Assembly: GCF_042100115.1 (NCBI RefSeq)
Contig: NC_091277.1
Location: 62,001 to 126,000 of the forward strand
Reading direction: 5' to 3'
DNA: 64,000 nucleotides
DNA from: Alternaria dauci
Taxonomy: Eukaryota > Ascomycota > Dothideomycetes > Pleosporales > Pleosporaceae
The position numbers and the translations under genes are program-made. The notes beneath the pieces are model-generated. The model had not been told where the DNA came from and did no database searches. It saw only the letters and a list, made by a program, of their open reading frames with translations. Shown here in pieces: positions 11,671 through 23,896 of this stretch. Within the stretch, counting starts at the first letter, position 1. Every line of letters starts with the position of its first letter.

Positions 11671-12926
11671 TCACGCCTTGGTTAACCTGTGAATCTCCTC
11701 AAAGTAAAACTTCAGATCATCCGGCTTTACAAAAGGCGTGATACCGTGACCGAGGTTCGCAATCCACCCCTGCTTGCCACCACCAAACCCAGCGACCATC
11801 TCTTCCACCACCTTTGTAATCGACTCCCTCGTACCGTAAAGGACGCCCGGATCCGCGTTTCCCTGCAGCACCTTGCCCTTTGCTTGCGCAACCCTGTATG
11901 CCTCGGCCGGCGCATGCAGCCAGTCAAGACCGATGGTGTTGTATTTGGTGTCGCAAAGATCGTCCAGCGCATACCACGCTCCCTTGGCGAACACGGTCAT
12001 AGGAACAGGCTCAAGGCCCTTTGATTGCAGACGCGCAGGCAGGTTATCCGCGATATGATTCAGGTACGGCAGCGCAAACGTCTTGAAGCAAGACGGCGAG
12101 AGCTCGCCCGCCCAGGAATCAAAGACTTGGATCATCTAAAGCTGTCAGCACACAAACTTCGGTCCGGCTTCGGTCCAACACAACAACATACCTGTGCTCC
12201 GGCCTGCACCTGGAGAGCGAGGTACTCGACGCAGAGCTCGGCAATCTTCTGCAGCAGCGCCTTAGTCTCCTCGGGGTACTTGTAGATCCACGTCTTGGTC
12301 TGGATAAACATTTTGCTGCCACCGCCCTCGACCATGTAGCACAGCAGCGTCCAGGGCGCGCCGCAGAAGCCAATCAGCGGCACCCGGCCCGCCAGCTTCT
12401 GCCTCGTCATGGTAATGGCCTTGTAGACATAGTCGAGCGACTCGGCCACATCGACCTTGCGCTCGAGCACCTCCTTGTACTGCTTGTCCTCTGGCGTCTG
12501 CAGCGGGTCCGGGAAATGCGGGCCCTTTTTGTCCACCATGATGACTTCCATGCCCATGGCCTGCGGAATCACGAGGATGTCGGAGAAGATGATGGCCGCG
12601 TCGATGAGGCCGGCGTAGCGCTCGATGGGCTGGAGGGTGAGGGTCGAGGCAATCTCGGGGCTGCGGCAGCACTCGAAGAAGTCGTTCTTGCCTTTTGCTT
12701 CGTGGTATTCGGGGAGGTAGCGGCCGGCTGTATATGATCAACATGTCGTAGGCATGTTATATAGAGCATGCCTACCTTGCCGCATCACCCATATCGGCGG
12801 GCGCTCGACTTTTTCGCCTGCAGAGGGTCAATTCGGACTGTTTGTAGCTGTAGCAGAGAAGGACCAATCACCTCTTGCTGTGCGCAGAATGAGATCATTC
12901 TTCATGGGCTCGAATTGGGGCGCCAT
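11671..12926 (-). CDS. HEM12: Uroporphyrinogen decarboxylase (heme biosynthesis)
   Basis: This cytosolic enzyme removes the four acetate carboxyls of uroporphyrinogen III to give coproporphyrinogen III. Four minus-strand exons (12926-12872, 12817-12776, 12727-12192, 12135-11671) give about 365 residues, the usual length. The signature [17 protein letters not shown] is assembled across exons 1-3 and includes the substrate-binding Arg residues. [15 protein letters not shown] provides the catalytic Asp region, and [19 protein letters not shown] and LGHGITP are also family hallmarks. All splice phases agree. It is divergently transcribed from MSH1 across a 162-bp spacer. Confidence 0.97.
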
Positions 12927-13088
12927 TTTGGGTATGGGTGAATGTTTTGTGCATGTCAGCGGCGTCGTAACTTTGTGGTTCCGGATACCCCGCGCGTGCA
13001 GCTTCCGCGCTAACGCCATCGGGACGCGTTCCTGGCTCCCCTCCATCGCGCTTGACCCACATCTCTCTACGCCAACTCTGTTCCGAGA
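12927..13088. promoter_or_regulatory. Compact bidirectional promoter, HEM12/MSH1
   Basis: Only 162 bp separate the divergent start codons of HEM12 (minus) and MSH1 (plus), so both promoters must overlap here. No TATA box is evident. Confidence 0.6.
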
Positions 13089-16000
13089 ATGCTTTTCAGA
13101 CATGTCCGCTCTCGCACATGTCGAGACTTGGCGTGCCGATGCAACCCACAGCAGCTGAGCCGCAGGGCCTACAACACAGCTTCACGTCCAGGCCTCCAAT
13201 TACGAAGCTTGACGGGACCCATCGCGAAACCACGTGCCACACATGACATTGGTCGGACAGGTCTTACACTGTCACACTACCGCGGCGCGAAGAGGACGTC
13301 AGCAGTCGCTCTCGACCAACTCTTCCAGGGGCTTATAGATGCCGAGCCACTGCCGCCGCAAGATGATGCCGAACCCGAATATCCTCCGCTGTTGCAGCAA
13401 GTGCGCAACAACATGCTCAAGTTCAGTCACTGCGTGCTAGTCACGCGCGTAGGCGGCTTTTACGAGGTACGCAGGGAAGTCCCTACCTCAGTCTAATGCT
13501 AAAGTACTGTCTAGCTATACTTTGAGCACGCAGACGAATTTGCGCCGTTGTTGAACATCAAAAAGACCAAGCGGAAAGTGTCAAAAGCCAGCAAGAAGCC
13601 TCGCATTTCCATGGTGCGTAGTGACTGCATGTCGAAATTCATCCCACAAGCTGATTATATCAGGCTGGCTTCCCTGCCTACCAACTAGACAGATACCTAA
13701 AAATACTGGTCCAGGATCTCAACAAGCATGTCGCCATCAGTGACGAATATCCCACCGATGCATCCACAAGAGCAAAAGGCGATCCGCTGTTTACACGTAA
13801 AGTGTCGCGCATCGTAACACCAGGCACCCTGATCGACGAGCATTTCATGGATCCCTGGGAAAACAACTATCTCCTGAGCATACACGTCAGCCCTGAGATA
13901 CTCACAGAAGAAAGGGCCGTAAGGCAGAGTCCCGGCAGCTCCAATGTGCCATCCGTTCTCAACCTTCCGCGAACCGAAGTCGGCCTGGCGTGGATTGATA
14001 TCTCAAGCGGCGACTTTCTCACACAAAGCACGGACATTGCGTCGTTGTCGTCAGCAGTAGCCCGTATTAAGCCCCGAGAGATTGTGCTCGACAGTGTCTT
14101 CCAAGAGCAGGACCATTCGCAAATCGTCTCTATTTTGCGGGAGGACGGACACACTGTCACGTTTCAAGACCCATCGGAGACGCCACTCACCGTCAAGGAC
14201 TGGATGTCCATGTTGGAAGATGTAGTGGACGACTATGACATGGCCGAGTTCACTCCGGGTGAAGTCGCTGCGGGAGGATCGCTGTTGCATTACGTCAGGC
14301 ACCAATTGCTTGGTTCGCAGACTCGGCTTCGTGCGCCAGTGCGACATCAGGCTGAAGAGCATATGAGCATCGACAAGAGCAGTCTACGGGCACTGGAGAT
14401 CCGGACTACCATCCGGGAGGGCACTTACGAAGGAAGCTTGCTGCATGCGCTGAAGAAGACAGTTACAAAAAGTGGCACGAGACTGCTTACGCAGCGCCTG
14501 TGTAAGTGAGTTTTCATCTGACGATATCGCGTTGCTAACGTGCCCAAGCTGCGCCGTCAATGTCACTTTCCACCATCAACGACAGACTGGATCTCGTCGA
14601 GGAAATGATACAGTACCCGCAACTTCGCCAAGACATCACGTCGCTCCTGGAACAAACCTTTGATACCCTGCGCTTAGTCACAAAGTTCACTTACGGCCGC
14701 GGCGACGCTGACGATCTCATGGAGTTGTCAAAAACCATTCTTACCACCTCCCATCTTGTGGACATACTGCACGAGCATGTAAAATCTAGGATTTCAATAC
14801 CTGTCGATCCAACATCAGCGGCATCAGAGTACCGGAAAAGGCAGTGCATAGCCATGCTAGAACGTCGATTCGATCTAGCGCAACCGCTCGAACTTGCGAA
14901 CCGCATACAGCAAGCCATTGATGAAGAAGGCTTGTCAGAGTACCACCGCATAGAAAACGAAGAAGCCGAGGGGATGGCAGATCTGGCTCAAGATGTGGTT
15001 AGCCGAGAAGCCGGTGAAGAAGATCTGAAGGAATTGCCACAGCGCATCCAGCCAAAGCCCAAGATAATCACCGGGAGCTTCAAGCTCGCAACTGACGGAC
15101 GAGAAGACGTACACATCATGAAACGCAACGCCAGCCCAATGCTCGCGCGTCTCCATAAGAGCCTGGATAAAATGGTAAAAGAAAAGAGCCAACTAGAAGA
15201 AGAAATGCGCGAGCAGATGAAAACAGACAGCCTCGTACTAAAATGGACACCGAACCTCGCACACGTTGCCCACGTCAAAGGCAAAGACGCCGCCCGCACC
15301 ACCGACTTCTACCCCCGCAGCCTGTCCTCCAGCAAAACCACACGCTCCTTCCAAATCCCCGAATGGACAACGCTCGGCGCGCAAATGGACGAAACACGTT
15401 TCCGGATCCGCACCGAAGAACAACGCGTGCTGACCTCCCTCCGCGAAGCCGTCGTCAAGAACCTAGTCAAACTCCGGCGCAACGCCGCCATCCTCGACGA
15501 CCTAGACGTCGCATGCGCCTTCGCCGTACTCGCCATCGAAAAAGACTTTGTGCGGCCGATGCTCACCGCGGAACCAATGCACAATATCGTCGGCGGCCGT
15601 CATCCCGTCGTAGAAGCCAGTCTGCTCTCCCAAGGCCGCAGTTTCACTCCCAACGACTGCGCGCTCGGCCCACAGTCACGCATCCATCTCATCACCGGGC
15701 CCAACATGGCCGGTAAATCAACGTATCTGCGCCAAAACGCACTAATATCTATCCTCGCACAGACCGGCTCCTTTGTCCCCGCTACATACGCTGAAATCGG
15801 ACTCGTCGATAAAATCTTTTCGCGCGTGGGATCCGCAGATAATCTGTACCAAGACCAATCTACCTTTATGGTCGAAATGCTAGAAACAGCTCAGATACTC
15901 AAACAAGCCACCCCCCGCTCTTTTGTCATCATGGACGAGGTAGGCCGTGGTACGACGCCGGAAGATGGTGTTGCGGTTGGCTTCGCGTGCTTGCACCAGT

Positions 16001-16275
16001 TGTATCATGTGAATAGGAGTCGGGTGCTGTTCGCGACGCATTTCCATAGGCTGGCGGATATGACGGCGGGAGAGGGGTGGGGCGAGTTGGAGTGTTGGTG
16101 TAATGATGTTGTGGAGGAGGGGGATGGGAGTGGAAGGTGGGCGTATGTGCATCGGTTGAGGAAAGGGGTGAATAGGGAGAGTCATGCGTTGAAGGTGGCG
16201 AGGGTGGCGGGGATGCCGGAGGGGGCGATTGAGGTTGCAAAGGGGGTTTTGGAGGAGTTGAAGGGAAAGTCGTAG
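13089..16275 (+). CDS. MSH1: Mitochondrial DNA mismatch-repair protein, MutS family
   Basis: The protein is about 1013 residues from exons 13089-13466, 13515-13613, 13664-14501 and 14549-16275. The N-terminus is Arg/Ser-rich without acidic residues, as in a mitochondrial presequence. MutS domain I is shown by VTRVGGFYELYFEHADEF, the mismatch-contact region including the F-x-E motif (GFYE). Then follow AGFPAYQLDRYLK, the lever/clamp region, and the ABC-type ATPase with Walker A TGPNMAGKST, SRVGSADNLYQDQSTF, and Walker B FVIMDEVGRGTTPEDG with ATHFHRL. Length and presequence fit MSH1, which guards mtDNA stability in fungi. The last 150 codons shift to strongly G-rich usage. Confidence 0.93.
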
Positions 16276-17495
16276 GGGAGATGGTGGTGGAGGGAGGGTT
16301 TGGGTGGATGATGTGGATGGGTTCTGGGATGGCGGTTGGGGGCTTCTTTGTATGGAAGTGTCGTAGACCAAGGCGAATTCCCTACTCAGCACTATACTGC
16401 GTCTTCTCATCACATACATGTCTGTCTCGCACAGTGAAGCATCAACGTGATATCATCCCGTGCTGCAGCCTCACTCGTATGTGAGAGATCCATCGTTATG
16501 GTACGACTATACACTGCTTCGCCTGGAGGCCTGGAACACCAATGCCGCAATCCTCTTTGTCGCACTTCACCTCTGTTGATACTCGAATCGGGTGTAGCGT
16601 CCACACAGTTACCTTGGTGTTTGCCAGGCATCGTGAAATTGCAGGCCGCAGATACCTAGAAACAAGGTTGATACCGTGACTTGCTTCAGCTACAGGTCTG
16701 TGGTTGAACTTGCTATGGTCGTTCTCGTGGAGCTATGCAATGCATGATGCCGGTAACAAGTATCAGATGCAAGCCGCAGCCAAATCACGCGTATCCATCA
16801 TACTCGGCATCACCAATACATCTGCATCCTTGCGTGCAAAAACAACTGTGATGGCACCAAACAACAGACTACGCCACAATCACATCTACATACACCGCAA
16901 TGCTCCGCCCCCCTCTAACTTCTTCGACTATCTCGCACGAAGCCTACGGGGCACGCGTCAACAACGCTATCCGATGTAACAGGACCATCTCGTGACGGCA
17001 TGCGCCATGCGTTTCAGCGCTGCATCGGGGTTAAAGAGAGCCGTGCGTCGCACAGATATCCCGTATCTGGCAAAGATCAGTACGCATCGCAATCTATCGC
17101 TATTTGCGTCACGCGGGAAACGGGTCGCACGAACGTGGCTGTGCAGGAAACGAGATATTCATAGCGCTGCGAGTATGCGCGGTGATGGAAAAGGGATGCC
17201 GTGGGTGGGAGACAGATAGATATATGTTTGTTGTTGGAGGAGGAAAGAGGAGAGGAAAGTTGTGAGACTGGTGGTGTTCAGATTACTGTACCTACCCTTT
17301 CTATCTTACCCCACATTTACCCGCTTCGCTCTATCTTTGCTCGTTGGGAAGGTGTGAACTGTTACATTCTCCATCCTCACCATACCATACCATCTTAACT
17401 CCTCGCTCCTCCGGCTACCCATATCTAAACTCCACTGAATAAGTGCGCTTCACATACGTCACAAGGAAAAGCCAACTCGAAAGCGCGACAAAATC
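16276..17495. other. Intergenic, no gene seen
   Basis: This 1.2-kb stretch holds short overlapping ORFs without motifs, and I find no spliceable gene. It must contain the MSH1 3' end and the promoter of the next gene. Pyrimidine-rich sequence near 17300-17420 precedes the next start codon. Confidence 0.5.
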
Positions 17496-19042
17496 ATGGG
17501 TGGCGCGCCAGTTACCCCACCATCGTCATCGTCACAAGATGCCCCACCTTTGCTACCGCGATACATAAGTCCGAGCATCACGCTTCAGCGGCCTCTTTCG
17601 AGGCGCGGAAAAGGACCGGGACTGGTGCTTGTGTTGGATCACTATGCGGCGAGGGAAGCGAAAGAGGGGTGTTTAGATCCACCGCCGCTGCAGAAATGGG
17701 CAGAGGAGGGGTTTGCGGTTGTGCAGGTATGTTTTGAGTCTTGATGTGTGACGATGAAAAATGCGTCCCTGGGATCGAATCTAATTTGAGGAATGCGAGA
17801 CATTGGTGTATATACTAACGCTGATAATCAACAGCTGCTTGTCCCGGGCAAAGTCGAAGACGGTGGCGAATTCCCTCTTCAAAAAGCGCTCGAGGTGTTG
17901 AGGGACTGCGATAGATGCGAGTTCAACAAGGGGATTGGACTGATATGTTTGTCAACTCCGTGTAAAGCAACGAGAATATGCCTGCGGTATACTGATCATA
18001 TCCTGCAGCATACCTATCAAGAACTCCATACTATGTCCAACAAGCTGCCGGCAGCACTCCAGAGATCAAAGCTCTTGTCTCTTACGGCGGTGGAAAGTTC
18101 ACCACCATTGGCTCAACACCACTTCCGCCCCAACTGATACACATAGCGGGACTACCGGACGCTCGTCGTGAGTCGTTCTCAGTGGTCCCAGAACTACCTT
18201 CGGAAACTATTACACCAGTCCCGGAGAACATCTTCAAGTCGTACCGATATGAAGAGGCAAAGAAAGAGTCCGGATGGGTCCTTCCAAGCGACGAGAATTA
18301 CCACAAGCGAAGCGCAGGGATCGCGCACACAAGAAGCCTGACCTTTCTCAAGCCGCTGCTTGGTGGACCGTTCTTTGATCTCGAGGCGGTGTGGGAAGAG
18401 CACACGAAATTCGAGTTTGGGGAGAGGGATGTCGCGAAAACAATGGCTACGATGGTGGCTCAACCGTATGTCAATCACATACCGACTATGACGTACGTAC
18501 CCATCCAGCATGATGCTTGAGCGTCGATGCCGCGTGCGAATACGATATACTAATGAGCTGGCAGCGGAGGGGTAGGTCAAGAGCGACTCACAGCCTTCTA
18601 CACCCACCACTTCGTCTTCAGCAACCCACCCGATACAGCCCTCTCGCTTGTCTCACGCACAGTAGGTATCGACCGCGTGATCGACGAATTCATCTTCACC
18701 CTAACACATACCAAAGAGGTGCCCTGGCTCCTTCCCGGTATCCCTCCCACCGGCAAGCCTCTCGCTATTCCTTTTACTAGCGTCGTTGCCATGCGCGGTG
18801 ATCGATTGTGTCATGAGCATATCAGCTGGGATCATGCGACGGCGCTTAAACAGCTGGGGTTGTTGCCGGAGTACGTTCCGTTTCCATACGAAATTGAGGG
18901 GCAGACGAAGCCGGAGGGGAAGAGGTACGAGGTGAAGTTGCCGGTTGTGGGGATGGAGGGAAGTAGAAAGTTGGTGGACGAGAGTTGTGAGGAGAGTAAT
19001 GGATTGATGAGTGGTGGATGGCGGGTGGTTGACGATGTCTGA
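17496..19042 (+). CDS. Dienelactone-hydrolase-like protein with NTF2-like tail
   Basis: Four exons, 17496-17726, 17835-17946, 18009-18492 and 18565-19042, encode about 434 residues in consistent phase. The N-terminal half reads like a fungal dienelactone hydrolase / carboxymethylenebutenolidase relative: GKGPGLVLVLDHYAAREAKE, then a later strand KALVSYGGGKF and a HIAGLPDARRE strand. The catalytic Cys expected in true dienelactone hydrolases is not obvious, so enzymatic activity is doubtful. The C-terminal 200 residues (RLTAFYTHHFVFSN ... VVAMRGDRLCHEHISWDHAT) look like a SnoaL/NTF2-type ester-binding barrel, which occurs fused to this family in ascomycetes. Substrate unknown. No signal peptide. 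Confidence 0.6.
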
Positions 19043-19282
19043 CTTTGATACGGCAGACAGAAACTCCCGGTTTCATCGGACGAACGTAGAAGTAGTTGGC
19101 GTGGATAGCGCAGATCAATACTATTCTTGGTGTCGCAACTAGTACTAGCGTCCCGGTAGTGCTTGCTGCGTCGTGCGAACATCATCCCGAAAAGGTCCCG
19201 CCGTCCCCCATCAGCCAAAGATTCTTCCAGAAGTTCACCAGTAAGGCGCACACTCATTCTCGTTGGCTCGCTAGCCGCCGCC

Positions 19283-20560
19283 ATGCCACTTCGCAAGCCC
19301 CATACTAAATCGCGTAATGGCTGCTTGCCGTGCAAAAAACGACATATTAAGGTCTGTGCTAGCCACTCCCCTGCGCAGCTACAATGCTTGCTGACAACGC
19401 GATAACAGTGCGGAGAAGAGACACCCGTATGCCAGAACTGCATCTTTCGACGGGTAGAGTGCGCGTATGGATCAACTGCTAAGCCCAGTCGCCATGATGC
19501 CTCCAGAGCTCCAAGTTCGGAAGTTACCGGATCCCCAAGCTGCTCGCCGCATGGAGAGCCACCAAGGCTCCCAGGGGCGCTTTCCGCACAAGATCAGGCA
19601 TCACAGGCAATAATTGGTGTTTCCAGACAGCAAGAACTGCAGCTGATGGTCTACTTCATCAACAACACAAGTCGAACGTTGGCGCATGATGCAGCAGAGC
19701 TCCTCATCTGGACGGAAGCCATCCCAGACGAAGCCGTACAATATCACTTCATAATGGACGGTCTCTTAGCGATGGCATCGCTTCATTTCGCATACTGCCA
19801 CCCGGACTCGCGTAGGCAATACACCGAATTTGCGATACGCTACCAAAACGTGGGGTTGCAAAAGTACAACGATACGCTTGGGCACATCAACGAAACAAAC
19901 TGTACCGCCCTTTTTGCTTTTTCTATCCTTGTTAATCTCATGGCCATTGCCTTGCCAAACGCGAATCCGGATTCGGCATACGCGGCGCATACAGAAAGCT
20001 TGATGACCATGCTTGAACTTGTTCGCGGCATAGGAATCATACACTCGACGGCTGTTCCCATTCTCAGAACTGGAAAACTTGCATCGTTCTTCCGCGCGAT
20101 GCCCAGTGGGCCAATGGCGACTCAACAGCTCGACGATGAGACAGAAACTGCACTGGAGATGCTTCGCCAACAAGCAAACAGTCTTGCAGAATCCGGTTCC
20201 ATCGACGAGGAGCGCCATACTGTCTACTCTGCAGGAATCTCGAGCCTAGAGGTGGTTTTTGGATGTGCAGTGCAGTCAAGTCATTCTGGCCCAATTCTTG
20301 GCTGGCCTACGTTCGTCTGGCCTGAAGAACGCCGCAGCGAGCTCATGAGATTGATTCAGCATGGCGACATCATGGCACGGCTGATCTTTATGCACTATGG
20401 AGTATTGTTGCTTCATACACGACACCAATGGTGGGGCAGACGCACCGGAATCAGTCTTATTGAGGACCTGGCAATCTCAGTGAGCGCTGCCGGGCCCGAT
20501 TGGGCTGCATTGACAAAATGGCCAAGAGACGTTGCAAGGCGAACCGAGGACGGACTCTGA
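19283..20560 (+). CDS. Zn2Cys6 transcription factor
   Basis: Exons 19283-19351 and 19409-20560 give about 406 residues. The intron splits the zinc cluster, which is complete after splicing: Cys14, 17, 24, 31, 34 and 41 with spacing C-x2-C-x6-C-x6-C-x2-C-x6-C. The rest is the short UPC2-like type of fungal regulator: LLIWTEAIPDEAVQYHFI, DGLLAMASLHFAY and RYQNVGLQKYNDTL mark the start of the activation-domain helices. The 3' end meets the RTA1-like gene tail-to-tail. The target genes cannot be told from the sequence; the neighbouring RTA1 gene is a candidate only by proximity. Confidence 0.87.
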
Positions 20561-20721
20561 CCGTAAAATGGAATACGAGACAAATCATTGACGTCGGGGT
20601 CGATTACAGGGCTCTTTAATGACATGATTCTACTCGAAACGGCCTTATGGGGTGTAAAATGACTACTTCCGAGATCTAGTACCTTTGCCTACCCAGGAGC
20701 GTCCATCAACGTCCACTCAAC

Positions 20722-21746
20722 TCAATGCAAGGAATAAACCGATACCATCCGCCGCACCGCTTTCCCCCGACCATTGCTCAGCAGCGCTGTGATTTCACTT
20801 GGATGATACCAGTTCATCCAAGTCATCGTAGCAAACATGAGTACAGCATCGAACACGTAGAGAAAGACCTCATGCGAAATCAGATACCCTGCGTTACCCT
20901 GCGCATACTCGATGAGCCGGAAGATGCATCGCACGAGAATCAGCAAACTGGTCACGTAAAGCGCATAGAGCTGCCTTTCCCATGGCAAGGACTGCGCATA
21001 GAGTTTCGGTGTTGGCTGCTGGACAAGACGGGCGTGGAATAGGACTCCGGTGATGATGAAGAAACCGAAGAAAAGGAGCTGCACGACCAGACCGGCGATG
21101 ATGATCTTTTCACCGGTGTGCACGGCCGAGATTGTGCCACTTGCCATTATACCTCCACCTGGATCGATGAGTTAGCTATCGCGTTGCATCGCACGCTGGA
21201 AATTGTTCGCACATACCGGCACCCTGCATCAAGAACGAGATGACATCTCCCGTCACGAACAGCTTCGTCAGCCATTTCTTGGAGATTATCGAATGTTTCT
21301 CGCCGTCGGTCACGAGGATGATTCGCCCAAGCATCATGTATACGGTCGCTGCGAACAATGCGGGCGCGACCAGAAGAAGGATGGTCTGGACCGAGTAAAC
21401 GGCGACGGACCAGTTGGGAGTCTCTTGAGATGAGATGGCTCTCTACATCGCATACACATTAGCTTTCTGTTCATATGCACTAGGATTTTTGGAATACACA
21501 CGCCAATGTATCCAATGACCTCAACTGCGTTGATTGGTCAGCCGGACTCTTCGCGTCGAATGTAGAGATTGGGGAATGCTTACAAACACCGCCAATGACG
21601 AAGGGAACCATGATCCACGTCCGGGTGCGCAACATCTGGTAGAAGTGCAATGCTGTGACGATGAAAAACAGGATGATGAACACGACGGCCGCCGCCAATG
21701 ACGGGTCATAGCGAAAGAGCTTGAAGTCGACCGTTTGTTCGGCCAT
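20722..21746 (-). CDS. RTA1-like seven-helix membrane protein
   Basis: Four minus-strand exons (21746-21584, a 23-nt exon 21524-21502, 21442-21217, 21158-20722) encode about 282 residues. Seven hydrophobic helices are visible, starting PSLAAAVVFIILFFIVTALH. The family landmarks are VIGYIGRAISSQETPNW, LLLVAPALFAATVYMMLGRI, a loop with DVISFLMQGAGGG, and RCIFRLIEYAQG with the final helix pair ending MNWYHP. RTA1/RSB1 proteins are fungal plasma-membrane proteins linked to lipid export and stress resistance. The tiny exon is needed to complete the VIGYIG motif, so splicing is well supported. Confidence 0.92.
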
Positions 21747-22861
21747 TGTAGTATCGCTATTGGGTAAGACGCCAGATAGCGAGAAAGGATACCTGCACAA
21801 GGTACAATTGCGGGGAATAGAAGAGGAGCAAAGTAGTGGTTTATTTGCGAGTATGTGATTCAAAAATACATAATCGATCTATCCTATATGTACAACGCTC
21901 CTCTGAGACTGCGTATTTGCGCAGGTACGTTTTTCGGCGGCGCAGCCATCTGGTACGAATTTTCCGAATGCGTATGCGTATTTCGGCAATGCGCGATGCC
22001 TAATAACGATGCGAAACTAGATCGTGCTGGGAGATCTGGACGAGCTGGGGATAAGGTTCGGGTCAGTTACCAGGTAGGGTAAGCTTGCTGGCAGGCCCCA
22101 CTGCGTATGCGTATGCGTATGCGTATTGCTCACTTAGCGTATCTCGTAGCTGGAACTTGTTGAGCCATGACGACAGGGTTATACCCAACAAAGGGGCATG
22201 AAATGCTGTGTTTGGAAACTTAGAAACGCTCTTGGGTCTTCTAGAAGACGTCTAGTTGCGCAGCAACGGCCATTAGTCTGTGGCTCAGAAACGGTTCAAC
22301 TGAGTGGCTTTGACCTTCGGAGCCTTTCATGCCCAGGTGGCGTTTCACTGATATCTGGTTCGTCTAAGTCAACGTGGTACCGTGGTTCTCGGCGTTGCAT
22401 CCTGGCTCATGACCATCTTTCGGCGATGGCATAATTATTACTTTTTCGGGTTCGCGCTAATCACCGGAGTGTGATCGGGCTGTGCGTTAGGCTTGTGATT
22501 CGCCGAGAATGGAAATATCTTGTCTAGGTCTCTATGAGTGTGTAAAGTCGCTTCTTAGTCTCCTGGTGGAGGCTCATTGTATCACAATTACCATTGGGTG
22601 TTTCATTCAAGTCTGCCAGTACTCCAAGTTTATATAACGAACGTGATTGTGATTGTGTGTTTGCGTGCGTTATGCTTTTGATCTCTATTCTACAAATTGA
22701 CTTTGACGCTGGAGAACTCATTTTTCAAGTACTGTACATTGTCTACGATAGTTTAAAGAAAGTTTGAGCCAAGACCGTAGAGCATCTGTATGGCCGAGCA
22801 ATCCCTTCGAGGAATATTACCACGTCCCATCCGCAGTGCTTGATATAGTAGTATCCGCCGA
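21747..22861. other. Intergenic with hexanucleotide repeat
   Basis: A 1.1-kb stretch between the RTA1-like gene start and the GH10 gene end. It contains a (TGCGTA)4 tandem repeat at 22102-22126 and related GCGTATGCGTA words near 21968. No coding exon is supported. Confidence 0.6.
22102..22126. repeat. TGCGTA hexanucleotide microsatellite, four units
   Basis: Four perfect tandem TGCGTA units are read directly. The same word recurs as GCGTATGCGTA at about 21968-21980, suggesting local slippage. Confidence 0.9.
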
Positions 22862-23896
22862 TCAGCAGTCATCCACAAACTCCTCCAGGGCACTATGAGT
22901 CGCATAGAATGCGCCCTTGGGCCTGTAATTCTCATCAAACATGAGCGGCTTCGCGCCTGGCACCCAAGTGTACGCATGCTTGTCAGTGAAACCCCAGAAA
23001 TTGATATCCGTGATTCCGGCCTCCAAGGCCTCCCGCATAACAGCACCATAGATCTGGGTCACAACTGTGTCGTTGAGCGAATGAACATCCATCTCAGCAA
23101 TCTCGACCTCCAGTCCGAGACCCTGGTAGAAATGAACCATGTCGGTGATCACGCCGGGTACAGGGGCTACTTCGGTGATATGCATCTGGATGGCAACTCC
23201 GTCGATTGGAACACCGTCAGCCACAAGTCCGGACACCAGATCTTGGAGTTCCTGACGCTTGCCGGGGAGAGACTCTACCTGGTTCTCGTTGATGAACAGC
23301 TTGGCGTTGGGAGACGCAGCCCGTGCGATGCGGAAGGCGTCGTTGATGTATCCTGGCCCGAGTTTCTTGTAGAAGTCGTTGGCATTCAAGCCTCCGCCCA
23401 TGGTCTCAAGAGCTTCAGTGACCACGTCCCATCGGTCCATTCGTCCTTCGTACCGGTGCATGATGGCTTCAAAATGAGTCGTCATCGCGGCACGCAGCGC
23501 TGTGGGATCGGTGATGTTGACTACGAAGTCGGGATTGCAGCAGTTTGAGATGAGCCCATGGCCCTTGACCTGCATGTCGTGTTCCTCGGCAAAGTCGACG
23601 AGGCGGTCGAGCGTATCCCAGTTGTAATGGCCTGGAGTCGGATTGATGAAGGTCCATTTCATCTCATTCTCGGGATGCAAGCTGTTGAATTGCTGAGCGA
23701 GGACAGCCGCGAAGAGAGGATCCTCAAGGTATGTAGGGTTGATAGCGCCAGATCCAATGGTGATGTTCTTCTTGAGCGCCTCTTCTCTGAGCGTTGTAGT
23801 GTTGGTGCTGGGGACTGCGGTGCTCGCCTTAATGGTGGTAAGGAGCGAAAGGATGGTTATGGCACCAAGAACCTTGAAGTTTTTGCTGGAGGCCAT
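22862..23896 (-). CDS. Divergent secreted GH10 family glycosidase (xylanase-like)
   Basis: An intronless gene of 344 residues with a signal peptide of about 26 residues (hydrophobic stretch VLGAITILSLL). The GH10 barrel is recognisable: LHPENEMKW, the acid/base strand WDVVTEALE (Glu161), QMHITEV, the nucleophile strand EVEIAEMD (Glu268) and FWGFTDKHAYTW with PLMFDENYRPKGAF near the end. Both catalytic Glu are kept. Several subsite residues differ from ordinary xylanases: the GHTLVWH-type motif is GHGLISNCC, the Asn before Glu161 is Thr, and the NDYN-type motif is NENQ. It probably acts on plant cell-wall polysaccharide outside the cell, but specificity may be altered. Its antisense strand has long ORFs that are shadows. 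Confidence 0.88.
   Translation of the reverse strand: MASSKNFKVLGAITILSLLTTIKASTAVPSTNTTTLREEALKKNITIGSGAINPTYLEDPLFAAVLAQQFNSLHPENEMKWTFINPTPGHYNWDTLDRLVDFAEEHDMQVKGHGLISNCCNPDFVVNITDPTALRAAMTTHFEAIMHRYEGRMDRWDVVTEALETMGGGLNANDFYKKLGPGYINDAFRIARAASPNAKLFINENQVESLPGKRQELQDLVSGLVADGVPIDGVAIQMHITEVAPVPGVITDMVHFYQGLGLEVEIAEMDVHSLNDTVVTQIYGAVMREALEAGITDINFWGFTDKHAYTWVPGAKPLMFDENYRPKGAFYATHSALEEFVDDC

Noticed and set aside
22895..23548. 217-codon ORF antisense to the GH10 gene
   Set aside because: It mirrors the coding sequence of a clear glycosidase and has no motif of its own.
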